A stretch of DNA of 64,000 nt from Pseudomonas sp. KUIN-1 (GCF_009176725.1 NZ_AP020337.1:3100001-3164000); one strand, 5' to 3'. Shown: positions 9,803 through 19,152, counted from the first letter of the stretch. Translations and numbers: made by a program. The notes: generated by a model not told the origin, from the letters alone.

Positions 9803-11158
9803 TTATTCGCGCCGCATGGACATGGGAAATTGGGTGTTGCCATAGTTGCCGTTACAATCAGCGATGCTCTGGGCACCCGGTTTGCAGGACACCTGAGGCA
9901 TGTCGTAGCCGCTACCGTCAGTGCAACTGGCTTGGGTCTGACTGTTCAATGCCAGATTGCCCCCATTCATGGCCGCGTTGATCGCGCCGGAGCAGGACAC
10001 GCCATCCGGGCGTCGGATAGTGACTTTGCCCTGGCCTTTCTCGAACGCGTACTCAAGCCGTAACGGCCTGGAAGTCTTGGCATCCATGATCCCGGCACCG
10101 GCGCGGTAATTCCCGTTCAGAAACTCTGCAGGACCTTCCGCAGCGTCAGGTGGAATACTCAACGGTGCACCGGGAGTGCTGACCTGGGCAGATTCGGCGC
10201 TGGATACTGGCGACTGTGGCGGCTCTTGCTTCTCTGGCTGCTCGGCAGGAACTGGCTCGCTGACTTCCGGCTTCGGCTCGGGCACTGGCGCCACCGCAGG
10301 CGATTGGACGGGCGTTTCAGAAGAAGGCTCGCCAGTGGCCACGTTCGCTGTAGAGGGCATTGGCGTAGCACTGACCACGCTGCTTTCTATTGCCGGGTCT
10401 TTTAGCTGAATGCTCTCTGTGGTGACCGGCACGGTTGGCAACGTCACGCCCACGACAGGCAAACAGCCTCTCAGCAGACCAAACAGCAGCAGCGCCAGAA
10501 CCAGCAGCAACGGCAAAAGCCACCAGAAACGCCGCCACCAGGGCCGAGCCGGCTCTGCAACAAACGGCAGCACTGCCGGAGCTTCCGGCACAGGCGTTAT
10601 TGGCAAGGAGGAGGGTGCGGGGGCTGCTGCTCGGGGAGTCAGGAAGTAAAGCGGATCACGATGCCTGTCGCCCTCGTTCTGCACGAAGCCCCAAAACGTC
10701 AGAATTGGCTGGGTGTAACGCTCGGCTTCGCCTTGTGCGTTGGTGCGTGTGGCTTCAATCAGGTAAACGTAATTGTCCGCGGGCGCATGCGGGACCAGCC
10801 CTAGCAGCTTGCCGAAAATAATCTGATCGCTTTGACCACCCTTGTTGCCGGCCTGCACCAGCGTCGAGCTCATCTCAGCGATAGCAGTCTTGAAATGATT
10901 CAGCTGGGCTCTTGCGACTTCACGCTCGGCTTCGGTCGCCGAGCTCCAGGGCACGACATCACCTTGTATAGGGCTGTACCAGTCGATGACGCTGCCTTGC
11001 TCGTTGCTTTTCGGCACAGCGAGGAAATTCACCAGAGATGGCGATTTACGGGTGAGGGCGGCTATGAGTTGCAACGCAGCCTTGTAGACAGGCTGCCCTG
11101 TTTCGCCTACAGCGATGAATTCATCGCTTTTGCCAGTACGAAGGAGCGCACCGTGCAT
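9803..11158 (-). CDS. srfA: SrfA-like protein, single-span inner membrane protein
   Basis: This 451-residue protein opens with a motif typical of SrfA (ALLRTG followed by GETGQPVY), then a cytoplasmic domain of about 200 residues. One membrane helix (about 211-231, very Leu-rich) follows, then a Pro/Glu-rich linker (about 255-350) and a Cys-containing C-terminal domain probably in the periplasm. I chose the ATG at 11158 because AAGGGA lies nine bases upstream. A longer frame would need a TTG at 11182. It is the first gene of the srf operon, 11 bp before srfB. Its layout mirrors the second membrane protein of the cluster at 2929-3957. Confidence 0.8.
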   Translation of the reverse strand: MHGALLRTGKSDEFIAVGETGQPVYKAALQLIAALTRKSPSLVNFLAVPKSNEQGSVIDWYSPIQGDVVPWSSATEAEREVARAQLNHFKTAIAEMSSTLVQAGNKGGQSDQIIFGKLLGLVPHAPADNYVYLIEATRTNAQGEAERYTQPILTFWGFVQNEGDRHRDPLYFLTPRAAAPAPSSLPITPVPEAPAVLPFVAEPARPWWRRFWWLLPLLLVLALLLFGLLRGCLPVVGVTLPTVPVTTESIQLKDPAIESSVVSATPMPSTANVATGEPSSETPVQSPAVAPVPEPKPEVSEPVPAEQPEKQEPPQSPVSSAESAQVSTPGAPLSIPPDAAEGPAEFLNGNYRAGAGIMDAKTSRPLRLEYAFEKGQGKVTIRRPDGVSCSGAINAAMNGGNLALNSQTQASCTDGSGYDMPQVSCKPGAQSIADCNGNYGNTQFPMSMRRE

Positions 11159-11736
11159 ACTAAACATTCCCTTGTAATTCAATCCGTTGGCTGACGGTTA
11201 TACGTCTGCAGGCCGCCACATTAGTGGCAAATTGCCGTTGGTGTCAATTTATATGTGCCCTCTGTCTTGCCTGGGGGGCGGGTGACAATGAAGAGCCTGG
11301 AGCGACGGCAGAGAAGGTTATCTGTACTTGCAGGTTACTGGCCGCCCGCACAACGTTATCAACGGATAGCCGTAATCGCAGTGTGTGTTAGTGAAGCCCC
11401 CCAAGGACGTGATCTAAGATTCCATCCCTATTTAGAAAATCCCCCTCACGCCGATAAGGTCTTAGACCGCAGAAAGTCAGTGCTAAATGATTAAGATTTC
11501 TATCCTTGAAGACCTGTGAAGTTTACGGTCTAGTGCCCGCGTTACTAAGACGCTAGAGCGTCTTTCGGCTATCGAAATCAAGTTTCAACGTTGGCACAAG
11601 AATTGGATAGCTCGCTTTCATAGCCCGATGAGCGATTTATAGCAGCAGCGCGCAGAACCCTCTTGCTAATGCTCACATGAGCACCGCTGGGCTTGCGGGC
11701 AGTTACAGCCATTTACTTAACGATGATGGATAATCA
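11159..11736. other. Intergenic region between srfA and the chemoreceptor gene
   Basis: These 578 bases separate two divergent genes and should hold both promoters. I see a FliA-type promoter candidate (reported separately) and a weak sigma-54-like match, TGGCAC-N5-TTGG at 11592-11606, in which the essential GC is GG. A 79-codon open frame at 11255-11494 has no recognisable protein character and is not called. Confidence 0.5.
11431..11457 (+). promoter_or_regulatory. Candidate FliA (sigma-28) flagellar promoter for the chemoreceptor
   Basis: GCCGATAA at 11450-11457 is a perfect match to the sigma-28 -10 element. Exactly 11 bases upstream lies TTTAGAAA, a weak match to the -35 element TAAAGTTT. 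Chemoreceptor genes in Pseudomonas are often FliA-dependent, so the location 280 bp before a chemoreceptor is meaningful. The weak -35 and the long leader keep confidence low. Confidence 0.35.
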
Positions 11737-13365
11737 ATGAACATGATAAATCGCACCAGTTTCGCTAAAAAACTCATGGCCGCGTTCATCGTTTGCGCCA
11801 TGATCACATTGGCTGTGGGTGGTTTGGGGATGCTCGGTATCAACCGGCTTTCCGATGCCCTTGAGCTGACATTCTCGAATAACCTGGTTTCAGTGGCCAA
11901 CACCAACGAGACGATGACCGCCCTGACCACTCATAACCGCGGGCTTTACCGTTTGCTTGATGCCAAGGATAAGGCCGCGGCTGAGAAAATGCGCCAAAGC
12001 ATCAACGGCGAGCTGGAGCGTGCGCAGAAAGTCTATGCCATCTACCGCGCGACTCCGTTGGAGGACGATGAACGCGCAGCGGGTGACCAGTACGACGCCT
12101 TGATGCCGGCCTACATGTCTGCTTCCCAGAACATCTTTGACCTGCAGCAGGCAGGCAAACTGGAAGACGCGCGCAATCGCCTCAACGCACTGGCGGAAGG
12201 AGAGTTCAACAAGGCTCGCGGCTATCTACAGATCATGATCGACTCCAACAAGCGCCAGATCAAAGAGGGGGCAGAGGCCGCTGACAGGTTGCAAAGCACC
12301 TCGGTATTCATGCTGACCGCGGGTATTGTCATCGCGTTTGTGGTGGCGATCATGTTGGGTATTGTGATCACTCGCATGATTACCGGACCACTGAGAAGCG
12401 CTATCGAAGTTGCACAACGTATTGCATCGGGTGACCTGACCCAGAGCGTTTCCAGCACCCGAGGCGATGAAGCGGGGCATCTGCTCAATGCGATCGGCAC
12501 GATGCAGGGCAATTTGAAACGAACGATTCAGGAGATTTCCAGCGCGTCCGATCAGCTTGCCTCCGCTGCCGAAGAGCTTGGCGCAGTCACTGAAGAAAGC
12601 ACCCGCGGCCTTACTCGGCAAAATGACGAGATTCAGCAGGCTGCAACGGCGGTGAACGAAATGACTGCTGCCGTGGAAGAGGTAGCCCGCAATGCGGTGT
12701 CTACGTCGGAGGAGTCGAAATCACTGGCAACCGACGCCGCTAACGGGCGGGGCCAGGTGGATAACACCGTCAAGGGCATAGGCACGATGGTCAGCGAGAT
12801 TACCGAGTCGACGGGGTCTGTCACTACGCTTGCTGGCCACGTCCGGGATATCAGCAAAGTGCTTGAGGTCATCCGCAGCATTGCGGAACAGACCAACCTG
12901 CTCGCGCTGAACGCCGCCATCGAGGCAGCACGCGCCGGTGAGCAAGGCAGAGGGTTTGCCGTAGTAGCCGACGAAGTGCGCGCGCTTGCACACCGCACTC
13001 AGGCTTCAACGGTGGAAATCGAAGGCATGATCGGTACCGTGCAGTCCGGCGCCGACGGTGCGGTCGCAGCCATGAGCAAAAGCCTGGCAACGGCCACCAA
13101 CACCCAGGAACTCGCGCAGCGCGCCGGCAGTGCGCTGGAAAAAATCACCAGCGGCGTGGGGTTGATCAACGAGCGCAACATGGTGATTGCCTCGGCGTCC
13201 GAAGAGCAGGCCCAGGTCGCACGCGAAGTGGATCGCAACCTGGTCAACATTCAGGAGCTGAGTGCCCAGTCGGCGGCAGGCGCCAATCAAACGAGCGCAT
13301 CCAGTCAGGAACTGTCACGGCTGGCGACTTCGTTCAACACCATGGTTGCGCAGTTCAAGCTTTAA
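11737..13365 (+). CDS. Methyl-accepting chemotaxis protein with four-helix-bundle sensor
   Basis: The 542-residue receptor has a first membrane helix (about 12-34), a helical periplasmic sensor of about 150 residues resembling the 4HB_MCP domain, and a second membrane helix (about 190-212). A HAMP domain and a long cytoplasmic signalling coiled coil follow. The highly conserved hairpin tip ([20 protein letters not shown], then [15 protein letters not shown]) is intact. It should control CheA through CheW and is anchored in the inner membrane. No C-terminal CheR-docking pentapeptide is present. A second ATG lies two codons downstream of the first. The ligand cannot be read from the sequence. 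Confidence 0.93.
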   Translation: MNMINRTSFAKKLMAAFIVCAMITLAVGGLGMLGINRLSDALELTFSNNLVSVANTNETMTALTTHNRGLYRLLDAKDKAAAEKMRQSINGELERAQKVYAIYRATPLEDDERAAGDQYDALMPAYMSASQNIFDLQQAGKLEDARNRLNALAEGEFNKARGYLQIMIDSNKRQIKEGAEAADRLQSTSVFMLTAGIVIAFVVAIMLGIVITRMITGPLRSAIEVAQRIASGDLTQSVSSTRGDEAGHLLNAIGTMQGNLKRTIQEISSASDQLASAAEELGAVTEESTRGLTRQNDEIQQAATAVNEMTAAVEEVARNAVSTSEESKSLATDAANGRGQVDNTVKGIGTMVSEITESTGSVTTLAGHVRDISKVLEVIRSIAEQTNLLALNAAIEAARAGEQGRGFAVVADEVRALAHRTQASTVEIEGMIGTVQSGADGAVAAMSKSLATATNTQELAQRAGSALEKITSGVGLINERNMVIASASEEQAQVAREVDRNLVNIQELSAQSAAGANQTSASSQELSRLATSFNTMVAQFKL

Positions 13366-13378
13366 CGGGCTTGTGCAG

Positions 13379-13425
13379 GTGTATTCCCTGTCTGGTCGTC
13401 TGGACCATTTGGGCCGGGAATACAC
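13379..13425 (+). terminator. Inverted repeat after the chemoreceptor gene, probable terminator
   Basis: GTGTATTCCC (13379-13388) is perfectly repeated in inverted form at 13416-13425. The enclosed 27 bases contain a second small hairpin (TGGTC/GACCA). A T-rich but interrupted tract follows (13428-13450). The location 14 bp after the stop codon supports a termination role, although the tract is not a clean run of T. Confidence 0.5.
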
Positions 13426-13608
13426 GCTGCTTTCCTTTGCTTTTCTCTTGTTTCAGGGTTGACCTCGCCAGTTCGCGGGGCCGAAGCGCATGAGAGTGAT
13501 ATGAGTCTGGTCTCGACGCTGAAGACGAATAGCGACCAGATGCGAAATATCTTGAAACATTCGTGTCACATACCGAGTCAATGGAATAACCCTCTTCAAG
13601 GTTTTCCA

Positions 13609-14787
13609 ATGAAAACGCCTCGCCCCGACACCCGTCTCAAATCCCTCATCAACTTGCGCAATTTAAAGATGGCGCGGTCTGCGCACGCGTTCGTGCGAGG
13701 CAATACCGCCCAGTTCTATGAGTGGCTTCACAGTCAGTCAGGCAGACGTCTGCCCAGCGGTCCGCCGGTCTGGATCTGCGGAGACTGTCATGCCGGCAAT
13801 CTGGGGCCCACGGGGGACTCGAGAGGGCGCATCGACATGCATATCCGCGACCTCGATCAAGCCGTCATCGGCAATCCTGCCCATGATCTGGTGAGGCTGG
13901 GATTGTCGTTAGCGACGGCTGCTCGTGGCTCGGATCTACCCGGTGTCACCACTGCAAGAATGCTGGAAGAGATGATGCAGGGCTACGAAGAAGCGTTTAT
14001 GGGCGACGACGATGAAGAGCCCGATCGTCCTGCGCAAGTCAAAGCTGGAATGCGTAGCGCGGTGCAACGCACGTGGAAGCATCTGGCCAAGGAACGCTTC
14101 GAAGGTACGCAACCGACCATTCCGCTGGGCAAGCATTTCTGGCAACTGTCGCGTGCGGAACGCGATGCGATCAAGGCGCTTTGTGAGACGCCGGAGATTC
14201 ATGCGCTGGTGACATCGCTTAAAGGCAGGTCCCAGGATGACCGTGTGCGCTTGCTTGACTCCGCCTATTGGGTAAAAGGATGCAGCTCTCTGGGGCTGCT
14301 TCGCTACGCAGTGCTGATGGGGGTTGGCGATGAAGAGGATGAAGAGTTCTGCCTACTAGACGTCAAGGAAGCCGTCGCAGCAGCGGCCCCACGTACGGCG
14401 AGGGCTCGCATGCCCAGAGACAATGGCAAACGGGTAATGGAGGGCGCCCGCAACCTGTCGCCCGGCCTGGGCAGCCGAATGGTTGCCGTGCGAATGCTGG
14501 ATCATTCGTTCTTCATACGTGAGCTGCTTCCCCAGGACATGAAGCTGGAACTGGATGAGCTCACTGAGCAAGAGGCCATGCAGGCCGCAGCATATCTCGC
14601 AAAAGTGGTTGGTAACGCCCATGCCAGACAGATGGACCTGGCCACACGTGCGGCGTGGATCAGGGATCTGCAAAGCAATCGGTCCGAGACCTTGGACGCT
14701 CCCTCCTGGCTATGGTCGAGCGTCGTTCAACTGGTCGGTAGCCACGAGCAAGGCTACCTTGAGCATTGTCGTCGCTACGCGCTGTAG
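13609..14787 (+). CDS. DUF2252 family protein
   Basis: This 392-residue protein has the hallmark segments of DUF2252: an N-terminal KMARSAHAFVRG stretch, then ICGDCHAGNLGP and IRDLDQAVIGNPAHDLVRLG. The HxGN and DxD arrangement resembles the catalytic loop and metal-binding motif of aminoglycoside-kinase-like folds, but no substrate is known. The ATG at 13609 has AAGG eight bases upstream and gives the usual family length. Earlier in-frame starts at 13459 and 13501 add an unconserved extension. The gene stands alone between the chemoreceptor and tspO. Confidence 0.82.
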   Translation: MKTPRPDTRLKSLINLRNLKMARSAHAFVRGNTAQFYEWLHSQSGRRLPSGPPVWICGDCHAGNLGPTGDSRGRIDMHIRDLDQAVIGNPAHDLVRLGLSLATAARGSDLPGVTTARMLEEMMQGYEEAFMGDDDEEPDRPAQVKAGMRSAVQRTWKHLAKERFEGTQPTIPLGKHFWQLSRAERDAIKALCETPEIHALVTSLKGRSQDDRVRLLDSAYWVKGCSSLGLLRYAVLMGVGDEEDEEFCLLDVKEAVAAAAPRTARARMPRDNGKRVMEGARNLSPGLGSRMVAVRMLDHSFFIRELLPQDMKLELDELTEQEAMQAAAYLAKVVGNAHARQMDLATRAAWIRDLQSNRSETLDAPSWLWSSVVQLVGSHEQGYLEHCRRYAL

Positions 14788-14883
14788 CGCCTTATGAATG
14801 CCGAGATGAGCGGAACAGAATTCAGTTAATCGATATTCCGCACATATTCTTCGGGAACGCATAAGGCAGTCAGCGCCAGGTAC

Positions 14884-15324
14884 TTATCGGTTATGGCGCA
14901 GAATGGAGAAGTTCAGCGCCGCTGCTACCGAGAGCCAGACCAGGTAAGGGAACAGGATCAGCCCGGTGATGATGTCCAGTTGCAAGGCCATTACGATCAT
15001 CGCGGCAACCACGACCCACAGCAGAACCAGAATCACCATCGCAGCAACCAGGCGGTTCGCGCCAAAAAATACCGGCGTCCACAACGTATTCAGGGCAATT
15101 TGAGCCGCCCACAGGGCCAGCACGACCTCGCTGCCGGGGATCAGCGTCAGGCGATAGCCTGCCCAGGCGAGAAGCAGATAAATCGTCGTCCACGCCACCG
15201 GAAACGCCCAGTCAGGCGGCGTGAAGCTCGGCTTTTCAAGAGATTCGTACCAGGCTCCCGGCTTGAAGATGATGCCGGTTGCTCCGGCGGCGCAGCAGGC
15301 TAGAAGGAAAATGAAGAAGGTCAT
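14884..15324 (-). CDS. tspO: TspO/MBR family tryptophan-rich sensory protein
   Basis: This 146-residue integral membrane protein has about five hydrophobic helices. The characteristic TspO motifs are present: a WYESLEKPSFTPPDWAFPVAW segment between helices 1 and 2, WAAQIALNTLWTPVFF in helix 3, and a conserved end PYLVWLSVAAALNF. The family binds porphyrins and cholesterol-like ligands in the membrane and is linked to stress responses in bacteria. The gene is monocistronic and its start has AGGAC about 5 bases upstream. Length is close to the 150-160 typical of the family. Confidence 0.92.
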   Translation of the reverse strand: MTFFIFLLACCAAGATGIIFKPGAWYESLEKPSFTPPDWAFPVAWTTIYLLLAWAGYRLTLIPGSEVVLALWAAQIALNTLWTPVFFGANRLVAAMVILVLLWVVVAAMIVMALQLDIITGLILFPYLVWLSVAAALNFSILRHNR

Positions 15325-15694
15325 GGGTTGTCCTGGGTCGAGGGCTTATGAGGCTGATCGGTGGTAGCGATACCCAGGTTGGACGCCTTTGCGTTGAAAA
15401 GGTCCGTTTTTTTGATGTGAGGGGCAGGGCGAGGAAGGGTCGATCCTCCAGCTCGCCCCGTGGGGCATACCCGGCGCCTCGATAAAGTCTGCCGAGGCGT
15501 GCCGTTTAAACGGTGGTTTCTACCATGTAGCCCTGCGTTTAAGCGCTTATTGACGGCCTTATGGTGGTGTAATAAACCCTTGATGGCCAGATGCCCGTCA
15601 GACCACGGTGGTCTGCGCTTTATCGGAGGGCTGGCCGGACTGGTCGGGCTCTAGCAACAGGTCACTCTTCTGAACTCAGGTGGATAACCAGAAC
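15325..15694. other. Intergenic region with several inverted repeats
   Basis: This 370-base gap between divergent genes contains no convincing gene; a 64-codon frame at 15460-15654 looks random. It is rich in palindromes: CGCCTCG/CGAGGCG at 15475-15499, the perfect 12-mer CCGTTTAAACGG at 15502-15513, and CAGACCAC/GTGGTCTG at 15599-15615. The last is 80 bp before the oxidoreductase start and could be an operator. Confidence 0.5.
15599..15615. promoter_or_regulatory. Candidate operator: CAGACCAC-G-GTGGTCTG palindrome
   Basis: Two perfect eight-base arms are separated by a single base, which is the spacing expected for a dimeric regulator rather than for an RNA hairpin. It lies upstream of the FAD oxidoreductase gene. 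No regulator gene is adjacent, so the binding protein is unknown. Confidence 0.3.
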
Positions 15695-17020
15695 ATGCCA
15701 GCACCTTTAACTCCCGTGCATACCTCTGCAGATCTGCCGGCGCAGGCCGATGTGGTTGTGATCGGCGGCGGTATCATTGGCGCGTTTACCGCCTATTACC
15801 TTGCCAGGCGCGGCATGAAGGTCACGCTGGTTGAAAAGGGCCGCATAGGCGCCGAGCAGTCAAGCCGTAACTGGGGATGGTGCCGTCAGCAGAATCGCGA
15901 TGCGCGTGAACTGCCGATGGCCACCAAAAGCCTGGAACTGTGGGAGCAATTCGCCGCGCAATCCGGTGAACAGACCGGTTTTACACGGTGCGGTTTGCTC
16001 TACCTGAGTAACAACGACCAGGAGCTGGAAGGGTGGGCGCGCTGGGGCGAGTTTGCGCGCACTGTCAACGTTCAGACCCAGATGCTCACCGCCGAGCAGG
16101 CCGCCGAACGGGGCAGGGCGACGGGCAAGCCTTGGAAAGGCGGGGTGTTTGCGCCCACAGATGGCATTGCCGACCCTTCCCGCGCAGCCCCCGCAGTCGC
16201 GCGCGCGATCATGGCACTGGGCAGTAGCGTTCATCAGGACTGCGCCGTGCGGGGCGTCGAGACCGAAGCCGGTCGATTATCGGCAGTCGTCACCGAAAAA
16301 GGCACTATCCGCACCCGGCTCGCGGTGCTTGCCGCAGGCGCCTGGGCATCTTCGTTCTGCCGCCAGTATGGTATTCGCTTCCCGCAAGCGACGATTCGTC
16401 AGACCGTACTTTCGGTCACCGCCCCGAGCCAGGAAATTCCCAGTGCGCTGCATACCACCGGCGCGTCCATGACCCGCCGCTTTGATGGCAGTTACACGCT
16501 AGCGATCAGTGGCCGGGGGCGAGTCGATATCACGCCGCAGTTGCTGAGGTTCTCTACACAATTCCTGCCAATGTTTCAGCGCCGCTGGCGCAACCTTGCG
16601 CCTGGGGGGCTGGAAGGCTGGCAAGCAGGCCACGAAAGCTTGAAGCGCTGGCGCCTGGACCAGCCCACGCCGATGGAGAGAATGCGCATTCTCGACCCAA
16701 GCGCTGACGCCTCCGCGGTTGCGCTGACTTACAAACGCGCGGTGGAATTGGTGCCGGCACTGCAGGGTACGTCGATCAAGGCGTCGTGGGCCGGTTACGT
16801 GGACAGTACGCCGGACGGCGTTCCCGGTATTGGCGAAATGGCCAGCCTGCCGGGGTTGGTGATCGCGGCCGGGTTCAGCGGGCATGGCTTTGGTATTGGC
16901 CCGGGCGCGGGTCATCTTATTGCCGATATTGTCAGCGGTGTGAGCCCCATTGTTGATCCGCGTCCTTATCATCCGGACCGCTTTCAAACGTCCGCCTGGG
17001 GCAAGGTGGCGGACTTTTGA
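15695..17020 (+). CDS. FAD-dependent amino-acid/opine oxidoreductase (DAO family)
   Basis: The 441-residue protein begins with a dinucleotide-binding fold, VVIGGGIIGAFTAYYLARRG, followed by an acidic strand end (TLVEKG). A second FAD-contacting region near the C-terminus (GYVDSTPDGVPGIG, then GFSGHGFGIGPGAG) is typical of the DAO/opine-oxidase subfamily. It probably oxidises an amine or amino acid with FAD. Adjacent partner subunits, as in opine or hydrogen cyanide synthases, are absent. I chose the ATG at 15695 because AGGTGGA sits ten bases upstream. A GTG at 15680 would overlap that site. Confidence 0.85.
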   Translation: MPAPLTPVHTSADLPAQADVVVIGGGIIGAFTAYYLARRGMKVTLVEKGRIGAEQSSRNWGWCRQQNRDARELPMATKSLELWEQFAAQSGEQTGFTRCGLLYLSNNDQELEGWARWGEFARTVNVQTQMLTAEQAAERGRATGKPWKGGVFAPTDGIADPSRAAPAVARAIMALGSSVHQDCAVRGVETEAGRLSAVVTEKGTIRTRLAVLAAGAWASSFCRQYGIRFPQATIRQTVLSVTAPSQEIPSALHTTGASMTRRFDGSYTLAISGRGRVDITPQLLRFSTQFLPMFQRRWRNLAPGGLEGWQAGHESLKRWRLDQPTPMERMRILDPSADASAVALTYKRAVELVPALQGTSIKASWAGYVDSTPDGVPGIGEMASLPGLVIAAGFSGHGFGIGPGAGHLIADIVSGVSPIVDPRPYHPDRFQTSAWGKVADF

Positions 17021-17067
17021 GCTGAAGCCGTCTTGTTGAAAACGTTTGGCCGGGTGAGCGGGTGGGT

Positions 17068-18138
17068 TTATTTCGCCTTTTCAGTCTCGCGCATGAACTG
17101 CCCGAGTTCCTTGCTATAGAACTTCGCCATGCTCGTGGTGCCGTGACCACGGGTGTCGGCGCTGGCGGGGATAAGTAATAGCCGTGCGTGCTTGAGCTCT
17201 TTCATCGACGCCTCCATCAGGCCAGTTTCCGGCGGGATGCGCTCATCGTCCGCCGAATTGATGGCCAGCACCGGAGCTTGAATTTTCTTCAGACCGGGGG
17301 CTGCGTTGAAGTCGGCGGAAGATTGCCATTGGTAGATAAAGTCATTGGCGTCGCCGGTTTGTGCAGCGCTGAGACGTTCATCCACCAGCTTGTCAGCTTG
17401 GGCGCGGGTCGGGGCAGCCGCCTGATACGCCAGGGTACCGCCACTGGTAGCGATGCTGAACATCGCGTTGGCCAAGCGTAGGGACGGCGGTTGCGCGCTG
17501 TAGTTGCCGTTGTTCCAGGCCGGGTCCTGCTTGATTGACTCCACCAGCAAGCGGCGCATCATCCAGTTGCGGGATGACATTTCGGTAGGTTGGGACGCCA
17601 TGGGCACCAGCGCATCCATCATCTGCGGCCAGTTCTGGCCCCACATCCAGGTTTGCATGCCGCCCATGGAGTTACCGATGATCAGCCTCAGGTGCTTGAT
17701 ACCCAGACCTTCGGTGACCAACCGATACTGGGCTTGAACCATGTCGTTGTAGTTGTACGCCGGAAACCGGGTACGCAAGCCGTCCGATGGTTTGCTGGAC
17801 TGGCCTACGCCAATGCCATCGGTGGAAATGATGTAGTACTTGCTGGCATCCAGCGGCTGACCAGGGCCAAACAGCTCACCGCCAAAGTCCTTGCTCAGCA
17901 TATCGCTGCCTGGCCGATAGGTGCCGTGCAGAAAGAGGATGGCGGGATTCCTGGGATTGCCAAGGGTGATGTAGTGCAGTTTGAGGTTGGCGAGTTTCTC
18001 ACCGGTATGGAAGGTGAACTGCGGGGCAATCCAGTCGCCCTCGGTCGCGGCGGGTAACGGCGCGGCACTGACGGCGGAGCTGAGTAAGGCCAGAGAAAGC
18101 AACAGCCCGACCGTGGGACGTGAAATGAGTCTATGCAT
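17068..18138 (-). CDS. Periplasmic alpha/beta hydrolase, MetX-like
   Basis: The protein of 356 residues has a signal peptide (1-25, ending AVSA-AP), so it is exported. The fold resembles homoserine acetyltransferase-like hydrolases, with an oxyanion strand (ILFLHGTYRPG), a nucleophile elbow GNSMGG, an Asp in NSADDERIPPE and a His in RGHGTTSMA that complete a Ser-Asp-His triad. MetX enzymes themselves are cytoplasmic, so an esterase or acyl hydrolase activity is more likely. It is convergent with the oxidoreductase upstream and has no operon partner. Confidence 0.85.
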   Translation of the reverse strand: MHRLISRPTVGLLLSLALLSSAVSAAPLPAATEGDWIAPQFTFHTGEKLANLKLHYITLGNPRNPAILFLHGTYRPGSDMLSKDFGGELFGPGQPLDASKYYIISTDGIGVGQSSKPSDGLRTRFPAYNYNDMVQAQYRLVTEGLGIKHLRLIIGNSMGGMQTWMWGQNWPQMMDALVPMASQPTEMSSRNWMMRRLLVESIKQDPAWNNGNYSAQPPSLRLANAMFSIATSGGTLAYQAAAPTRAQADKLVDERLSAAQTGDANDFIYQWQSSADFNAAPGLKKIQAPVLAINSADDERIPPETGLMEASMKELKHARLLLIPASADTRGHGTTSMAKFYSKELGQFMRETEKAK

Positions 18139-18520
18139 GGTTTTGTCCTATTGTTTTTGTTTTAGGAGGTCCTGCGCTTCGATGCCTGCAGGAGTGATCA
18201 CTTGGCTAATCCTCAGGGCGAGACAATCATGGCGCAACGTGGACGGGTGTCGATACGGGGATCTTCGCTCCCGTCCTGCTTTGTATTTTTGTCAGGGCGT
18301 CATGGGTGTTGGAGAGATAATCTGCCAACGATCAGATAATGTTAAGTTAATTTTTATATAACATTACTTAACACCTTCGTGCCACGGAGCCTTGAAGAAC
18401 GGGTTGGGAAAGCAGAGATTCGCAGAACATGTAACAATGCCGCATGTCTGGGCCTGGGTGCATTAAAGGAAACGACACGACTATCCAGGATGGAATCCTT
18501 CATAGAAGATCACAACACAC
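18139..18520. other. Intergenic region between divergent hydrolase and lipoprotein genes
   Basis: No gene is seen in these 382 bases. GTTAAGT at 18341-18347 and ACTTAAC at 18366-18372 form a perfect inverted repeat around an AT-rich 18-base core, a plausible operator or weak hairpin. GC content drops sharply from here onward. Confidence 0.45.
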
Positions 18521-19051
18521 ATGAAAGTACTGCCCCTTTTGGTCACCATAGCCCTACTGACACTGTCTCTGAACGGGTGCATGTCGGACACGGAAGAGGA
18601 TCGATTGCGCAAACCTTTGCATCTCACCGTGCGCGTGAACGATGACAACGGCGAGCCACTTGCCAATACAGCTATAAAAATCCACCAACTCGTGCCCGCC
18701 GGCGATAAATTTTTTTGCCTGAGCATCCCGACATTAGCCGGTGGTGGAAAGAGTTGTGCAAACTATAAAAGATTCCCTATCTTCAAAGGCGAATTCCCCG
18801 CTAGTGGTTCACTCGACTTTACTGCCGAGTACCTGACCGGGCTATATATTGAAATAGCCGAGTCCTGCGATAAAGCTGACCCCAAAACCAGACGCCGGTA
18901 TTTCAGGCGCACGATGTACACAGGGGATCTTATGGACAAGGAAATCATCACGATGAACCCCTTGGATAAGGCCTACTTGGGATACTACATACGATATGAA
19001 CCCTGCACGACCCGCACACCTCCCGTTGAAAACTGGGACGATTATTATTGA
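18521..19051 (+). CDS. Hypothetical lipoprotein
   Basis: This 176-residue protein carries a lipoprotein signal: a hydrophobic start (LLVTIALLTLSLNGC) with the acylated Cys at residue 20. The mature part begins with an acidic linker, then a beta-rich stretch (LHLTVRVNDDNGEPLANTAI) that resembles a carboxypeptidase-regulatory or transthyretin-like fold. It contains several Cys residues and ends DDYY. No family was recognised. It lies just upstream of the Rhs tip remnant and shares that segment's AT-rich composition, so it may have arrived with it, possibly as a secretion or immunity accessory. That link is inference only. Confidence 0.6.
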   Translation: MKVLPLLVTIALLTLSLNGCMSDTEEDRLRKPLHLTVRVNDDNGEPLANTAIKIHQLVPAGDKFFCLSIPTLAGGGKSCANYKRFPIFKGEFPASGSLDFTAEYLTGLYIEIAESCDKADPKTRRRYFRRTMYTGDLMDKEIITMNPLDKAYLGYYIRYEPCTTRTPPVENWDDYY

Positions 19052-19152
19052 TGGGCGAACGCCGCCACAAACCAGCGTTGTGACGCAATAAAACACTACA
19101 ACACGAAGAGTAGAGCCTCATCACCCGAAACAACTCTAGGAGATGGTTCGCG

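Noticed and set aside
11592..11606. Sigma-54 promoter TGGCAC-N5-TTGG as a feature
   Set aside because: The invariant GC at -12 is GG, so it is only mentioned, not called.
15460..15654. 64-codon frame upstream of the FAD oxidoreductase
   Set aside because: It has random composition and crosses several palindromes; no ribosome-binding site.
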